64,000 nt of DNA from Blastobasis lacticolella (GCA_905147135.1 LR990050.1:16676001-16740000); one strand, 5' to 3'. Shown: positions 32,353 through 43,640, counted from the stretch's first letter. The notes: generated from the letters alone by a model not told the origin. Numbers and translations are program-made.

Positions 32353-32529
32353 GAGCAAGAAGCTGTGCCGAAGTTTTGCTTTCCAAAAGATGTAATTCTA
32401 TTAAACAAATGGACTTCTGCTATTCCCCAAGCATGCTGGAGTCCCATCGAAGGATCCTTCGCGTGCAGCAAACATTTTCGCAGTGTGAAAGTTATTACAA
32501 CTACTTTAAACCACGATCTTTCAATTTAA
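32353..32529 (+). pseudogene. THAP-domain relic
   Basis: The frame reads FCFPKDVILLNKW, then SAIPQACWSP, then ACSKHF, and stops at TAA 32527. This is the middle and C-terminal part of a THAP zinc finger: FPxD, a central Trp, WxP and the CSxHF zinc ligands. The first Cys pair is missing, an in-frame stop lies just upstream (32335-32337) and there is no usable ATG. THAP fingers occur in P-element and Kolobok transposases and in many host proteins. Location inside element C favours a transposase remnant. It is not functional. Confidence 0.6.
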
Positions 32530-33299
32530 ATTTCTTTATTTCGCATTCCATGTGTTACATTTGATTGTCGACGATGATGTGACCGTTGAAAAAGTAGATA
32601 GGTACAATAGGTAAGTAAGTAGTTAGTTTTCATATACTTAGATACTTAAATAAGAATGTTTAAAATGTATTATACCTAATAGTGAATAAATTGGGCAATA
32701 TTTTGGCTGGCATAGATTATTTCATTTCATAATAGCTTTTGGCCGCGACTGCGTCCTCATAAAATTCTGTTATAACGTTCCGTACCCGTTTCCGGGAATC
32801 ACATTAAATTTCGGGAAATGTTATAGCAAACGTGCTATTCTAAGCTATATTCTATATAACTGCCAAATTGCATTTAAATCCGTTCAGTAGTTTTTGCGTG
32901 AAGGAGTAACAAACATCCATTACATACAAAACTAAACATGCATTATACAAATTGTATTTCGCATTTATAATAGTAGCATAATACTATTGCAAGTAAATAG
33001 ATAGGTAAATAGTTCAGTAATCTATCCAGTTTCATATTATCTAACTATTGCATATATTTAATCACTTAAATAACTAATAACATTAAACGACGACGACCGC
33101 GAAGAAAGTTTTACAGTAATTTTCAGGTTCACTAAAATGAAAAAATGCGACGTTGTCAAACTTCTGCGCATGGCTTGTAAAATGAAGGAGGCTATGACTG
33201 AACGTTTCTCCGACAAACGTCGAGTCGACATAATTATTAACCTACGACTTTTTGTTCCACAAAACAGATAAAAGAGTTCGGTAACCATTTATCCTACGA

Positions 33300-34290
33300 C
33301 ACTAGTTTCTAAAGAGAAGTGATAGTACTCGTCGATATCTACATTTCGGGTGACAGCTGTCAAACTTAAATGTGTTATAACTCGGAACCCATTGGTTCTA
33401 GAACACTAGTTTCTAAAGAAATATGATAGTACTTGTCGAGATCTACATTTCGTATGACAGCTGTCAAACTTAGAACTGTCATCCAAAATGTAGATCTCGA
33501 TGAGTACTATCGTATTGCTCAAGGAACTAGTGTTCTAAGACCAATCGTTTCCGAGTTACACCAGTTCTAAGTTTGACAGCTGTCATGCGAAATGTAGATC
33601 TCGGCGAACACTATCATTTTTTTTTAGGAACGAGTGTTATAGCACCAATAGTTTAGGCGTTATTTCAGTTCAAACTTTGACAGCTGTCATTCGAAATGTA
33701 GATCTCAACAAGTACTATCATTTCTCTCTAGAAACTAGTGTTTTAGGACCAATGGGTACCGATTTATAAAAGATTTAACATTGACAGCTGTCATTCGAAA
33801 TGTAGATCTCGGCGAACACTATCATTTTTCTTTAGGAACGAGTGTTATAGCACCAATAGTTTAGGAGTTATTTCAGTTCAAACTTTGACAGCTTTCATTC
33901 GAAATGTAGATCTCAACAAGTACTATCATTTCTCTCTGGAAACTAGTGTTTTAGGACCAATGGGTACCGATTTATAAAAGATTTAACGTTGACAGCTGTC
34001 ATTCGAAATGTAGATCTCAACAAGTACTATCATTTCTCTCTAGAAGCTAGTGTTTTAGGACCAATGTGTACCGATTTATAAAAGATTTAACATTGACAGC
34101 TGTCATTCGAAATGTAGATCTCAACAAGTACTATCATTTCTCTCTAGAAGCTAGTGTTTTAGGACCAATGTGTACCGATTTATAAAATGCTTAACATTAA
34201 CAGCTGTCATACGAAATGATGATCTCGAGGAATGCTATCATTTCACTCTAGGAACTAGTGTTCTAGGGCTAATAGTTTCCGAGTAGCAGG
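33300..34290. repeat. 104-bp satellite array with orientation flip, locus 2
   Basis: A palindromic core GACAGCTGTCA recurs with an exact 104-bp step. In the forward block its positions are 33471 (degenerate), 33575, 33679, 33783, 33887, 33991, 34095 and 34199. In the inverted block on the left they are 33352 and 33456. Forward units read GTCATTCGAAATGTAGATCT, AAGTACTATCATT, GAAACTAGTGTTTTAGGACC; the left units are their reverse complement. The switch lies between 33466 and 33471. No coding frame is present. Confidence 0.9.
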
Positions 34291-34499
34291 GTTAGCTTGG
34301 GATGGACCCTGGTGAAAATATAAACTTCAGATTGCACCCGGTCCGGCTCTGCCTGGCCCTGAGGTCGGTGTCCGCGCCAAATAGTAAAAGTAATTCGGAA
34401 TTTGCATCAACAATGGTGGCAACACTAGAAAGGGACACAGGACTATCGATGGTGACTCTCGCTCTGCCCGATTTTAGTCAAAGCAGTGCGTTTAAACTG

Positions 34500-34617
34500 T
34501 TGAAGTCTAGCGTTTGACAGCCCGACGCAACCTGCGTCGGCGACGCATGGTGCGTCGGCGACGCAGGTTGCGTCGGCGACGCAAGGTGCGTCGCCGACGC
34601 TTGATATAATCCGGGCC
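34500..34617. repeat. CpG-rich terminal repeat, far arm (element A)
   Basis: Reads inward from 34617 as GGCCCGGATTATATCAAGCG, then GTCGGCGACGCA repeats, then GGGCTGTCAAACG. This is the same order as 23858 onward. It could be the right end of a 10.8-kb element starting at 23858, or a separate short foldback. Flanks are TAT on the left and TTA on the right, which is no clean target duplication. Confidence 0.6.
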
Positions 34618-36017
34618 TTAGTGTCATCAAATCTTCAATAAAGCAAAAGCCAAAAGATAAACCTACATATGAATATCAATAATACTCAAATGAATTTCAA
34701 AATTCGGCATTTTCTTCAACTTCAAAGGATTCATTTAAATTATTTTACGAAAAACCCAGACTTGCCTGTGGTTATTAATAAAGGCGTTCCTTTGCCCTCG
34801 GTGTATGCATTTGACAGTAACGATCTCTCCTTTTTGTCATCGTTTTTTTTATGATGTAAATTATCATCGTTGCTTCGCTTGCTTTGTGGATATAATTCAT
34901 TTCGGGCATAGGTACCTATAGATAAATACGGACCAAATTATAAAGACCAGCATGACCACTAAACTATAATATCTGACATCACATAACTACTCTAATTAGA
35001 TCAAGTATTTTTTTAAAGTTGTACTCTAAACAAAGATTGTCATGAAAATAAACATTCAGTTTTGAAAGCCAAAAGTCAATATTTGTAAATGCATATTCTG
35101 TGTCGCGCATAATTATTAATTCAATCATTTAACCTATTTACGTAAAACCATGCAGCAAAAGCGGATTAAACGTTAATAGAACCGAATCGATTGATTAAAG
35201 CGCTTTATGATGTGATGCCTGCGAAATTATAAGCTGCATACATTGTTGTTAAGCGCGAGAGCACAACCGGGATTGACGCTATAATGATGATGATGATGAC
35301 AAGCTGGTTATTCACTATGTGTTTAAATTTTCTTTCATTACTAAATTACACGCCAAATATATTCTGAAAATTATCTTAAACTAATTCTTTCAGAATTTGG
35401 TAGTAAAAAGAGTCTCAGAAAACCCTTGCCACAACATTGCAGTGCTCTGCCCCTTAAAAGAAGCCATTTACACTCGCCTCAGCAGGGCTCCCAGCCGAAT
35501 TAAATATAAATAACATCCGAGGGTCTTGCAAGGGTTGCCGAATCAAATTAAAAAATAATAAAACATGCCACGGGCCGCCAACGTTTTGTTTTGGTCGGTT
35601 TTAAGAGGGTATTTTTAGAGACTGGTGCTCCTTTCCTGCGTAGATTGCATATACGACTTGCCAAGGAGAGTATGGGAAGTATTTTTTATGAATACCTCCT
35701 TGTGTTTCGGGAACAATTTCGTTTTTATTGTTTTAGAAAGTAGAATATAAAAAAAACCCATGTGTATCGTGGGAGTTGGCTGAGGGTTTTGTAGTTCACA
35801 GAATCGTAATCCATCTGAAACTTTGTGTCACCATATAAAGTGGGGGTTTCTATTACCCACTTAGCATACTTTGCCTCCATGTTGGTAGACGCATATAGGT
35901 TGCCTCAACCATTCGATCCTCGTCCATTCATTCGAAATGGCCGAGCCAACTAATCCGGGCCTGAGTGTGCAACGTGAAAAAATGTCCTGCGCGGCATACT
36001 GTTTATTGATCATGAAG
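34618..36017. other. Non-coding stretch
   Basis: No gene supported. A GATGATGATGATGAC simple repeat at 35284-35300 ends a degraded repeat. The region at 35360-35660 has no repeat match within the window. Confidence 0.4.
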
Positions 36018-36115
36018 GCAACGCGTGGGTGATACCCCTGGTATTGCAAACGTCCACAGGCTGCGGTGACTGCTTTGCATCAGGCAGGCCGTAAGCTTGT
36101 TTGCCACCTTAGTGG
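36018..36115 (-). repeat. Rep-E fragment
   Basis: GGCAACGCGTGGGTGATACC, GTATTGCAAACGTCC and CATCAGGCAGGCCG are a diverged version of the 2093-2192 repeat, in the same orientation. Confidence 0.5.
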
Positions 36116-36189
36116 TATGAAAAGAAAGTAATGTGATAAAACGTACAAAGGGAGACGGAGACGCTGATCCTTTGTCTCGCCAATTACCT

Positions 36190-36297
36190 AGATTAGGTAC
36201 CCGGCCGGTGGGTCGTCTTCCTAAGTATCGCTGGAAAGATGTGGAAGAGCAAATTGGTGGCGATTTTCGATCAGAGCCCATTCAAGATCCGCTTTGA
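36190..36297 (+). pseudogene. LINE C-terminal relic (RPVGRLPKYRWKD)
   Basis: The frame reads RLGTRPVGRLPKYRWKD, continues VEEQIGGDFR and ends at TGA. RPxGRPxxRWxD is the basic C-terminal motif of insect RTE-like LINE proteins. The larger minus frame here (36003-36281) is a shadow. Severely truncated. Confidence 0.6.
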
Positions 36298-38396
36298 GTC
36301 AGGGGACTTTGTTTAGTAGACGATTGTATAAAAAATTGTAAAAGAATTTGAAATAAAACGACACATAAATGGATTATATTTAGATTTTTGAGCTTTACAG
36401 AGCATAAAGGCAATGTTTGGTCACGATTCTAATATTTAAATTTGTATAAAATGGAAGTATTGAAAAGCGCAAGCAAACCTCATTTAGACAAAATATTTCG
36501 ATTGTCACATCTTGACGACCCTTACGAGATTTTATTTACTTTAAGACACGTAATATTATTATTTTGTGTTCACAAAGTTGTTTTGCAAAAACCTGACAAG
36601 AATATTAAACGCAGATTATTATTGAAGTACAACGCTGCCCCGACTTTGAGGAAGGGAACACGATGGTAACTACGCATAACTTAAATAAATCTTCAATAAT
36701 TACACTTGTGGACAGTTTAAATTAAACTCAATGTAATTAATCGCAAAGGGAAACGGTGGTGAAGTCGAGCAAGATGGGATCATCTTAAACTTTGCTATTC
36801 CAAATACTGTTACAGATATTTACTAAATTATGATCTCCTTTAATAAAAATGAGTACGAAACTATTACAACTACATACTTTATTTTGATTTAGCATTCAGC
36901 ATTCAGATATTACTTTTTAAAGTATTTATTAGGCTCTAAGGCTCTTTATAGCTATTAATATGTAACAGAACTTCTTTATTGATACTGCATAAAATTAAAA
37001 TAGCTTTTAAAAAATTTCTTTTGTAGTCACCACAAACACCTGTCCGGGCATGGATATGACGTCAGAGCTACGGTTACCACTCATTCTGCCTACAGAAACT
37101 ATTCTGTGCAGTATTGAAATGCCAAATAAATGTCACGATGGCGTCACATGCGGCCAATTTGCATTTTTGCGTTGAGGCTACAATATTGAAAGCGAGGTTT
37201 TATTATTTTATCTGAACAATGATGTTACTCTCAATTTATTGATGTTTGAAGTTTCGCAAGTTTCGGAACAAATTATTCAGACGTCTTTAACATTCATAGT
37301 TAATATAATACCATGAACACCTCAAATACTGCCTCAATTACTTTCACGTATTTATATTCATAGGTGCACCCTTAGTGGTGACGTCATCACTTCTCCGACA
37401 ATAGTTCCCTCTACTTTGCCCGAGTCAGCTGACCCGGCTCCAACGCCATCCAAATGTGACAAGCGCCCGACCACCTCGTTAGTGACAATTTTGAGTCCAT
37501 GGACCGAAAGTGCTCTCTTGAGCATTGTGGCTAGAAATATAACGCCGAAAATTCTGACGACTCTTTAAATTTGATACCTACGTCTGGTTTTGACAGATTT
37601 GAAAGTGTAGGGCTCAGCTCATTTAGATATTAAGGACGGTCACTTTAATTGAGCAAACTGCCAAATTGTCTGACAATCATAATATGATATAAATGATGTG
37701 TATAAGGATTTTGGAAAATATTCTAACTAGACACAATAGACAATTAGTACAAGGTTAGTATTTTGTATGCTCTGAAACTCATAAGACACTTAAAGCGTTC
37801 CATGTAGTTATCGTTTTCCGTCACTATGGCGAGAATTTCCATTATTTATGTTGCCTATCTCCTCTTTACAAGCCAACTGAGCGACAGCTGGGTCAAAGTT
37901 GTCATTATTGTTTACAAACGTGAAGGAAACAAAATGGGACCAGGAAAGTGTCTTCATGAATTTGTTATATGACACTTTATTCTATTTATGATGTCACTTA
38001 AGGCGTCCACCAATGAAATTTTAAGTGCGACCGAATCAAATTTTTAGGTCGCGTCTACCCCCGCTTTTAAGCAGTACCAAGGATGAATTTAAATAAGCTT
38101 TCAACAACGTTGGCTTGAGAATTGCATAAATATTAATGGTCCACAGACTACAAGACTGATGGATATGGATTAGCCGAAGCGAAATTTCTTTGAGCATAAA
38201 CTTGAAGTAATGTGTCTATCGCAAATTGTTTCCGTTTCGTCGCATGAATATTAATGTGTGTACTTTATACCATGAACGTTCCGTTAAGTTATTGGGGTTT
38301 TAGATATTTGTTATTAACGTTAGTAGTTTTTGGATTTTTGCTCACAGTACAAATTCAAAAAATGCATGTAATTCACTCTTGGGATTTCGCAGCAGT
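36298..38396. other. Non-coding stretch upstream of the Ig exons
   Basis: No exon supported and no signal-peptide exon was found. A 75-codon frame (36442-36669) is unassigned. 37020-37520 is less AT-rich and not repeated within the window, so it might contain regulatory sequence of the Ig gene. That is inference only. Confidence 0.4.
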
Positions 38397-38704
38397 GTAG
38401 TTTCTCAACCCCGTACATCATAACGGTGTACTTTCACGTCAGCGTACATCGAAACACTGAACTTTCACGACAACGTACATCGAAACAATGTACTCTCGCG
38501 ACAGCGTACTTTCTGAACGGTATAAATAGCAGTTACGAATTTCGCATCAATTAATGACACTCTTTTGTAGAGTATTAATTTCAATTTTTTCTTCGTCTTG
38601 ATCCCCTAAATGTTGTCCTTAATATTGAATTGGACTTGACCTGATGTGCCCATTTATGGGTTAAGCCAAAACGTATTCTTGTTTATTTTACTGACTGTTA
38701 CCTA
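38397..38704 (+). promoter_or_regulatory. LTR-like promoter with three 31-bp repeats and TATA box
   Basis: Three direct repeats with an exact 31-bp step start at 38413, 38444 and 38475 (unit GTACATCGAAACAATGTACT plus CTCGCGACAGC), with a partial fourth at 38506. They are followed by TATAAATA at 38521 and an initiator-like TCAATT at 38547, 26 bp after the TATA start. Repeats plus TATA plus initiator resemble the U3/R part of an LTR (solo gypsy-type LTR inferred). Outer ends could be TGTAGT near 38397 and CTGTTAC near 38701, but no target duplication is visible. It lies within 210 bp of the first Ig exon. Confidence 0.55.
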
Positions 38705-38729
38705 ACCACCGAAAATTTAATTGTTACAG

Positions 38730-39092
38730 GTCTGGATGCAGTCAAAATAGTGAAAATAGTGGTGCCAGAAATAATACAATATGGAGTTCAGGACGAAGTG
38801 ATCTTAGACTGTGATTACAATTATGGGAACGACACAAATGGTTTAGTGGTTAAATGGTTCTTTAGAAATAAGGCTAGGCCAGTGTATCAATGGATTGCGA
38901 CGCAGAAGCCACAGGATATGGGCATTTTAAGGGGCAGAGTGGACCTAACGTACAGAGCGTCAATGGATCCTCTGAAGATGCACAGAGCACTGAGAATAGT
39001 GAAGCCCAACACAGACATTTCCGGTGAATATACGTGTGTAGTGTCCACGTTCATGGAGGAAGATACGAAGACAAAGCAAATGATCGTTTTCG
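38730..39092 (+). CDS. IgSF surface protein, exon with V-type Ig domain
   Basis: First visible coding exon of an insect immunoglobulin-superfamily gene. It encodes 121 residues between a TTGTTACAG acceptor and a GTGAGT donor, both phase 1, the usual phase around Ig modules. The domain shows VILDCDY (first Cys), VVKWFF (core Trp) and the D-x-G-x-Y-x-C-type end SGEYTCVV (second Cys). An N-glycosylation sequon NDT lies between them, so it is extracellular. The upstream exon with signal peptide was not identified. The GTG at 38750 is not a start; translation continues from the previous exon. I do not recognise the gene by name. It differs from Beat-type proteins by eye, and a role in cell-surface recognition is inferred from the family only. 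Confidence 0.88.
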
Positions 39093-39371
39093 GTGAGTAT
39101 TCCTTTTTATCGCTATCTTTTATGGGTTACAATTACCGCACTCAGTCAGGCGGCTGAAAGCAACAGAGATTAGAAATCGGATTGCTTACTTGAAAGGCGG
39201 ACGCTCGCGTAAGTGAGCCACAAATATTTTTTTTATGTTTTACGTTAGATACATAGGTTAGCAGGCCTCCTGATGGAACGTGGTCACGCCGCCTATGGAC
39301 ATCAGCAATACACAGGGCGCCACCAGTGCTATGTACGATTTTTAACACCCAAATAGGTCATCAGAATCGCT

Positions 39372-39485
39372 CATAATCATCATATCAGCCGGAAGACGCC
39401 CAATGCTGGGCATACGCCTCCCCTAGAGATCTCCACGAATGCCGGTTCTATGCTTTCCACATCCAGCTGGTACCTGCGATCTTTA
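39372..39485 (-). repeat. LINE 3'-tail repeat (family T)
   Basis: ATCATATCAGCCGGAAGACG, GCTGGGCATACGCCTCCCC, GAGATCTCCACGAATGCCGG and CATCCAGCTGGTACC form the inverse of the 22790-22908 tail. Same orientation as the 28968 copy. Confidence 0.65.
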
Positions 39486-39789
39486 CTAAAGTCGTAAAAA
39501 TTTGTTCGAATAATTGTATCTAATAGATGTAATTGATATAAAGTACCCCCAGTATGCTTGTGAAAAATTTAAATTTCTCGAAATCAGTTCAGTAGTTTAA
39601 AAATTACCCCCTATATCCAAGCTTGGAAACGTGTTTATCAAACATTTTCCCTTCTTTTTTATATTTTTTTATATTAGACTATCCAGGCAGGTAGATGAGC
39701 TGTGCAAAACACAAAAGCATGTTCACGCGGATGAATTTCTCTGTAGATATTTTGCTACCTAGATAGTAAACCAGATACACTGACACCAT

Positions 39790-39965
39790 CTCATGATCTT
39801 GGCGTTAATGTCCTGGTTATACTCTCGAGGATTTGGCTGATCAGGTTGTTACAGTGGCGCGCCTACCATCTGACCTCCGTGACAATGCTACCAAGAAACC
39901 TGACCAGATTGGTTCATGGTTTTACATTCAGTCGCCTGAATGCAGCTAGATACACGTATACACCA
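39790..39965 (+). repeat. Rep-D dispersed repeat
   Basis: Shares ACCTGACCAG, TCATGGTT, ACATTCAGTCGCCTGA and related words with 57540-57700. No coding frame. Confidence 0.5.
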
Positions 39966-40392
39966 TACTATTTTAATTCCACAAATTCTGTAAATTAAAA
40001 CAGCACTCTGTTACTAAAGTGATACACATCTATGCTAATTAGGTCTTAATTAGTCCGCAGTGGGCACAACCGCAGTCCCGCTTTTAATTACAATGTTACT
40101 TAGGTATATAGCTCTAGGCACGTCTCTTTGAATGCTATCATTTGCAGGGTACACATTGAAGCCTCCCTTTGTTGCCTTTGATACGTATTACGGCAATCCA
40201 AAGACAGGAGACGCAATGTATGCTGTGATAATAGATGTGGACGTAACTGTGTTTGGCACCGTGATATCTGTACAAAAATTGGTAGATACCTAATAATTGA
40301 CATTATCAAACGTTCCGAGTACTAGATAAACGAGCAGACAAAACATCTGTGGTATTCGGTAATTATCGACAATAACATATACGGATGTGCGA

Positions 40393-40490
40393 AGAAGATC
40401 CTATGACGGACGTAGCTCAACCAATAGGAGACCTCAAAACCGCCTGTCGCACGACTGTTGCCAATTAGGATAGCGCCTTATGCTCATCTT
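40393..40490. repeat. Inverted-repeat family shared with 21617-21731
   Basis: CAACCAATAGGAGACCTCAA is the reverse complement of a 20-mer at about 21655-21674. CCAATTAGGATAGCGCC matches the direct CTAATTAGGACAGCGCC there. It is therefore an element with related sequence at both ends. No coding frame. Confidence 0.5.
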
Positions 40491-40544
40491 TACATAGTAT
40501 AAAACAAAGTTGCTTCCCGCTGTCTGTATTTATGTACGCTTAGA

Positions 40545-40687
40545 TCTTTTAAAATACGCAACAGATTTTAATGCCGTTTCCAACAATAGATAGAGTGAAT
40601 CAGGAGGAAAGTTTATAGGCAAGAAAAAAATGAGGAGGTGTGGATAAAGTAGGTGTACGCGAACGAAGTCGCGCCGGGTCCACTAGT
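40545..40687 (+). repeat. Rep-G copy
   Basis: GATTTTAATGCCGTTTCCAA, AACAATAGATAGAG and the end GCGAACGAAGTCGCGCCGGG..CACTAGTA match 42690-42802. The end matches 60718-60800 inverted. It is a common 3' end of insect non-autonomous repeats. Confidence 0.6.
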
Positions 40688-40998
40688 AAATTTAATAAAA
40701 CAAAAATTCGTTGTATTGGTTCTTGTAATTTCGGTGGCTACCTGATCCGTTAAACTGGAACACAACAATGTAGACATTGTTGCTTGACGGCAATAATAGA
40801 TAAGTCAGTGGTACTCACTACTCAGTCAGGTGGACCCCCAGGCTTGATAATTGCAATACGGCAGGAGTCCGCTGGGTATCGTTATAACCATTTGGAACCC
40901 TATCTTCAAGAACTCCATGCCGCACCCTTCAAAATCTCTCCAGGCAGTCTCTCCTAATTTTCTATAAGTAAAGATTAAAAGGCCATCATTGTTTGCAG

Positions 40999-41116
40999 TT
41001 CCCGAGACGAATTTCCGCTTGATCCAGAACAAGACGGATGACGACACGGTGAATGTCATCTGCGCTGCGGAGGGCGCCTACCCCGCGCCGAATCTCACAT
41101 TAGCCACGCCCGAGAG
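40999..41116 (+). CDS. IgSF surface protein, first half of second Ig domain
   Basis: 118-nt exon after acceptor TGTTTGCAG and before donor GTAACT. It begins in phase 1 and ends in phase 2. Translation in frame with the previous exon gives VPETNFRLIQNKT, then VNVICAAEGAYPAPNLTL and TPE. The Cys in VNVIC is the first disulfide Cys of Ig domain 2, and GAYPAPNL is the typical G-x-P-x-P turn of an I/C2-type domain. Two N-glycosylation sequons (NKT and NLT) are present. Its partner Cys is in the exon at 48178, 7 kb downstream. Confidence 0.87.
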
Positions 41117-42689
41117 GTAACTCACTTGATTATACTTTTTAACACAATGATTTAAGGTCCATTTTTGCGGATACATGACAGCGACAATGTGCTTACAACA
41201 AAGTGAACTTAGGCATCATTTGATTATCTTTTTAAACGCAATGATTTACGGTCATTTTTTGCGGAGATATGACAATGAGTGAATGGATGAGTCAATGAAA
41301 GTTTTTTATTGTTTATACACAAAATAACACAAACAAAGATAAAAAGACAAGCAACCGACCAATGGACAATGGTTGGCCTTCAACTAAGCGTCTTGCAGAC
41401 TGCTGGTGCAGAGATTCTATATTTGAATTTAGCTTATTTAAATGTATCGTATGAGAGAACATCATTTTCATCATGGATGATATTATAGAGATTAGATTGC
41501 ATGTCTTTGATATATTGATTTATAGATTTGTATTGAATGCCTGCTTTTTCAAGAATCTTTTTTTGTTTTGTCATGTTAAAACAACTACAAATTTTAATAC
41601 AAATGCCATAAAGCTTAACGTGCTCAATCTCTAAATCCATTCCAATGGTAATCCAGTCGATCCGCCATTACGACGCCGCTAGAAATTATTGTTATTGAAG
41701 CAAATGCTTTCACATCGATAAAGCTGATGTTTATAAATAAGGCCTCATTTCATATGTTAATAGTTTTCCGAATAATAATAACTAGCTATCGTACGCTGCA
41801 GCTTATAGGGTAGGTAATAGTTGAAATAAAATAAATGATACTTTCTGTACACTTTTTTCCAATACTACTCAGTGACCGACGATGTTACACTCACCTGATG
41901 TAAAGCTAATAACTGTCACTCATAAATCTACTATTTCAAGTATAGTGAAGTAAAACACTTTTATTCCACTCAGACACACGGCACAAAATTCTTAAAATAT
42001 TTAATACATAGAGAAAAAAAACATAAAGGCATAGAAAAAAAAGAAGACTAATCTCGTTACCTGTGCCATGTGGACAGTGCATTAAGGCACATAGGTTTGA
42101 CAAACGAGGGAACTGCAGATGTAAATTGTCGACTGTCACAACTGAACTGGTATGTCACATGCCAGTGATTATTACTGTGATTAGGCTGGCTGCCTTATCC
42201 TTCAAACCGCAATACAACAAAGTACGCATTATTGCTTGGTGATAGAAATAGATAAGGCGCTGGTAGAAACGTACTAGGTGAACTCCTTATCATTATTGAC
42301 AGAATTCCACTACCGAGCACCAGTAAAACCAAAATAGTCTTCTCTTCTCCCTGTTAAAATTTCTCTACTCATTGGTCCGGCCCAAAATGTGTAAGATTCC
42401 AAAAAATAAGTTACTTTTGCATATGCAGATGTCGATATTCTCATTAATCTACACCTACATGGTAGGGCATTCATGGCCTGACCGCCGCCGAGGAGTGACG
42501 CGTCTTGAAACTGTCTCCACAGTTTATAGAAAGTGTTATTTACGTTTGAAAATAAAGTAATTTTAAAATCACCTATGAAATAAGAATATAAATTACCTCA
42601 ACTGCCCACATTGTAATACCGCTTTTTCAATTTTTTCTCTCTCTAATCTAATTTCAATTAAAACTATAAGTGATGTGCAAAAATGAATT

Positions 42690-42802
42690 GGAATAAATAC
42701 AGCGGATTTTAATGCGGTTTTTAACAATAGATAACAGTTATTAAAGAAGAAGGTTTACAAGGTAGGACAGTATGCGAACGAAGTCGCGGGGGGCCAGCTA
42801 GA
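42690..42802 (+). repeat. Rep-G copy
   Basis: Matches 40545-40687: GATTTTAATGCGGTTTTTAA, ACAATAGATAACAG, AAGGTTTACAAGG and the end GCGAACGAAGTCGCGGGGGG..CTAGATA. Confidence 0.6.
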
Positions 42803-43477
42803 TAGACTTGAAAAAAATAAGATGACAGCATCTTTGCGCTTTCAATCAAACCTTATCGAAATAAACGAAATGACAACTCAGCATTAAGAATGGGATGGAA
42901 TCTTGTCGAAGTCAAGTCGAAATAAATAAACTGTCATTTGGATTTACTACGACGAAGTTACACTTTATTCTGATCGCGCAGAGATAATAACACTTGAATT
43001 AATTCAGCCTCACACCAGAAATGTCACAATATTGAAATCCAATTTTACACCAATAAATTTCCATATCACTATCGATACCGCAAGCTCCAATTATTCGTTT
43101 AATATTCCACGTGATATTGAACGAAATCCGTTTTCGCCCTCAAACATCGGAGTTTCTCTTTCCTGTGATTTCCCCCTAATTTCCACCCAATCGCTTGACA
43201 AGGAAGTGAAACGACAAATATAAGCTGAGCTTTTCGCCTTACTGAAATCCATTTGATTTCCTCGGGTCACCGAAGATTGTAATACGGTGCTGAGTTCAAG
43301 GTAAAATGGCCAAATTCTGATGCATGAAGTTGCTTGTGCATATAGTAACCGCATTGCGGGATAGTCGTGTTTTCGGGCTTAGTATTAAATTTGTTAAGCG
43401 CTACGTTAGGTGGCTTTAAAACTTTCAGATTGCCTTATGTTGATATTGGTGTGATATTTTTAGGTTAAAGTTTCATG

Positions 43478-43640
43478 TACATACATACATGCATACCCTG
43501 CACCTCTCTGTCCCGCAGGTGGGTTAGGCAGAGACTATGGACCGCCACTTTTCTCTATCTTGACATAAGTCCCTAGCCTTGCATATATGCACATCTCTTT
43601 TCATACATCTCCTTTTGTCATCTCATGTAAAAACCTACGA
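43478..43640 (-). repeat. TATG-tailed dispersed repeat (family H)
   Basis: Starts with ACATACATACATGCATAC on the plus strand and continues CTCTGTCCCGCAGGTGGGTT and GGCAGAGACTATGGACCGCC. The related plus-strand copy at 53345-53412 ends GGCAGGACATTATGTATGTA. The simple-repeat tail suggests LINE-dependent mobilisation. Confidence 0.5.

Larger units (their letters stand above)
31733..34490. mobile_element. Inverted-repeat-bounded segment (element C)
   Basis: 31733-31803 (GCGCACTGCTTTGACTAAAA, GGGCAGAGCGAGAGTCACCA, TCGATAGTCCT) recurs inverted at 34425-34490 with only a few differences. The 2.76 kb between them carry a THAP-domain relic and the main satellite array. P and Kolobok DNA transposons encode THAP-containing transposases, so a decayed element of that type is possible. 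No target duplication or transposase core was found. Confidence 0.5.
39093..40998. other. Intron 1 of the Ig gene, repeat-filled
   Basis: GT..AG intron. It holds a Rep-E fragment (39241-39345), a family T tail (39372-39485), Rep-D (39790-39965), an inverted-repeat block (40393-40490) and Rep-G (40545-40687). No exon seen inside. Confidence 0.75.

Noticed and set aside
33300..34290. CRISPR-like array
   Set aside because: Repeat and intervening sequence are both conserved in every unit and the unit is 104 bp; this is a satellite in an insect genome.
38750..39157. Stand-alone 135-codon gene starting at 38750
   Set aside because: The frame has a good splice acceptor before it and a donor at 39093; it is an internal exon, and its 3' extension past 39092 is intron sequence.
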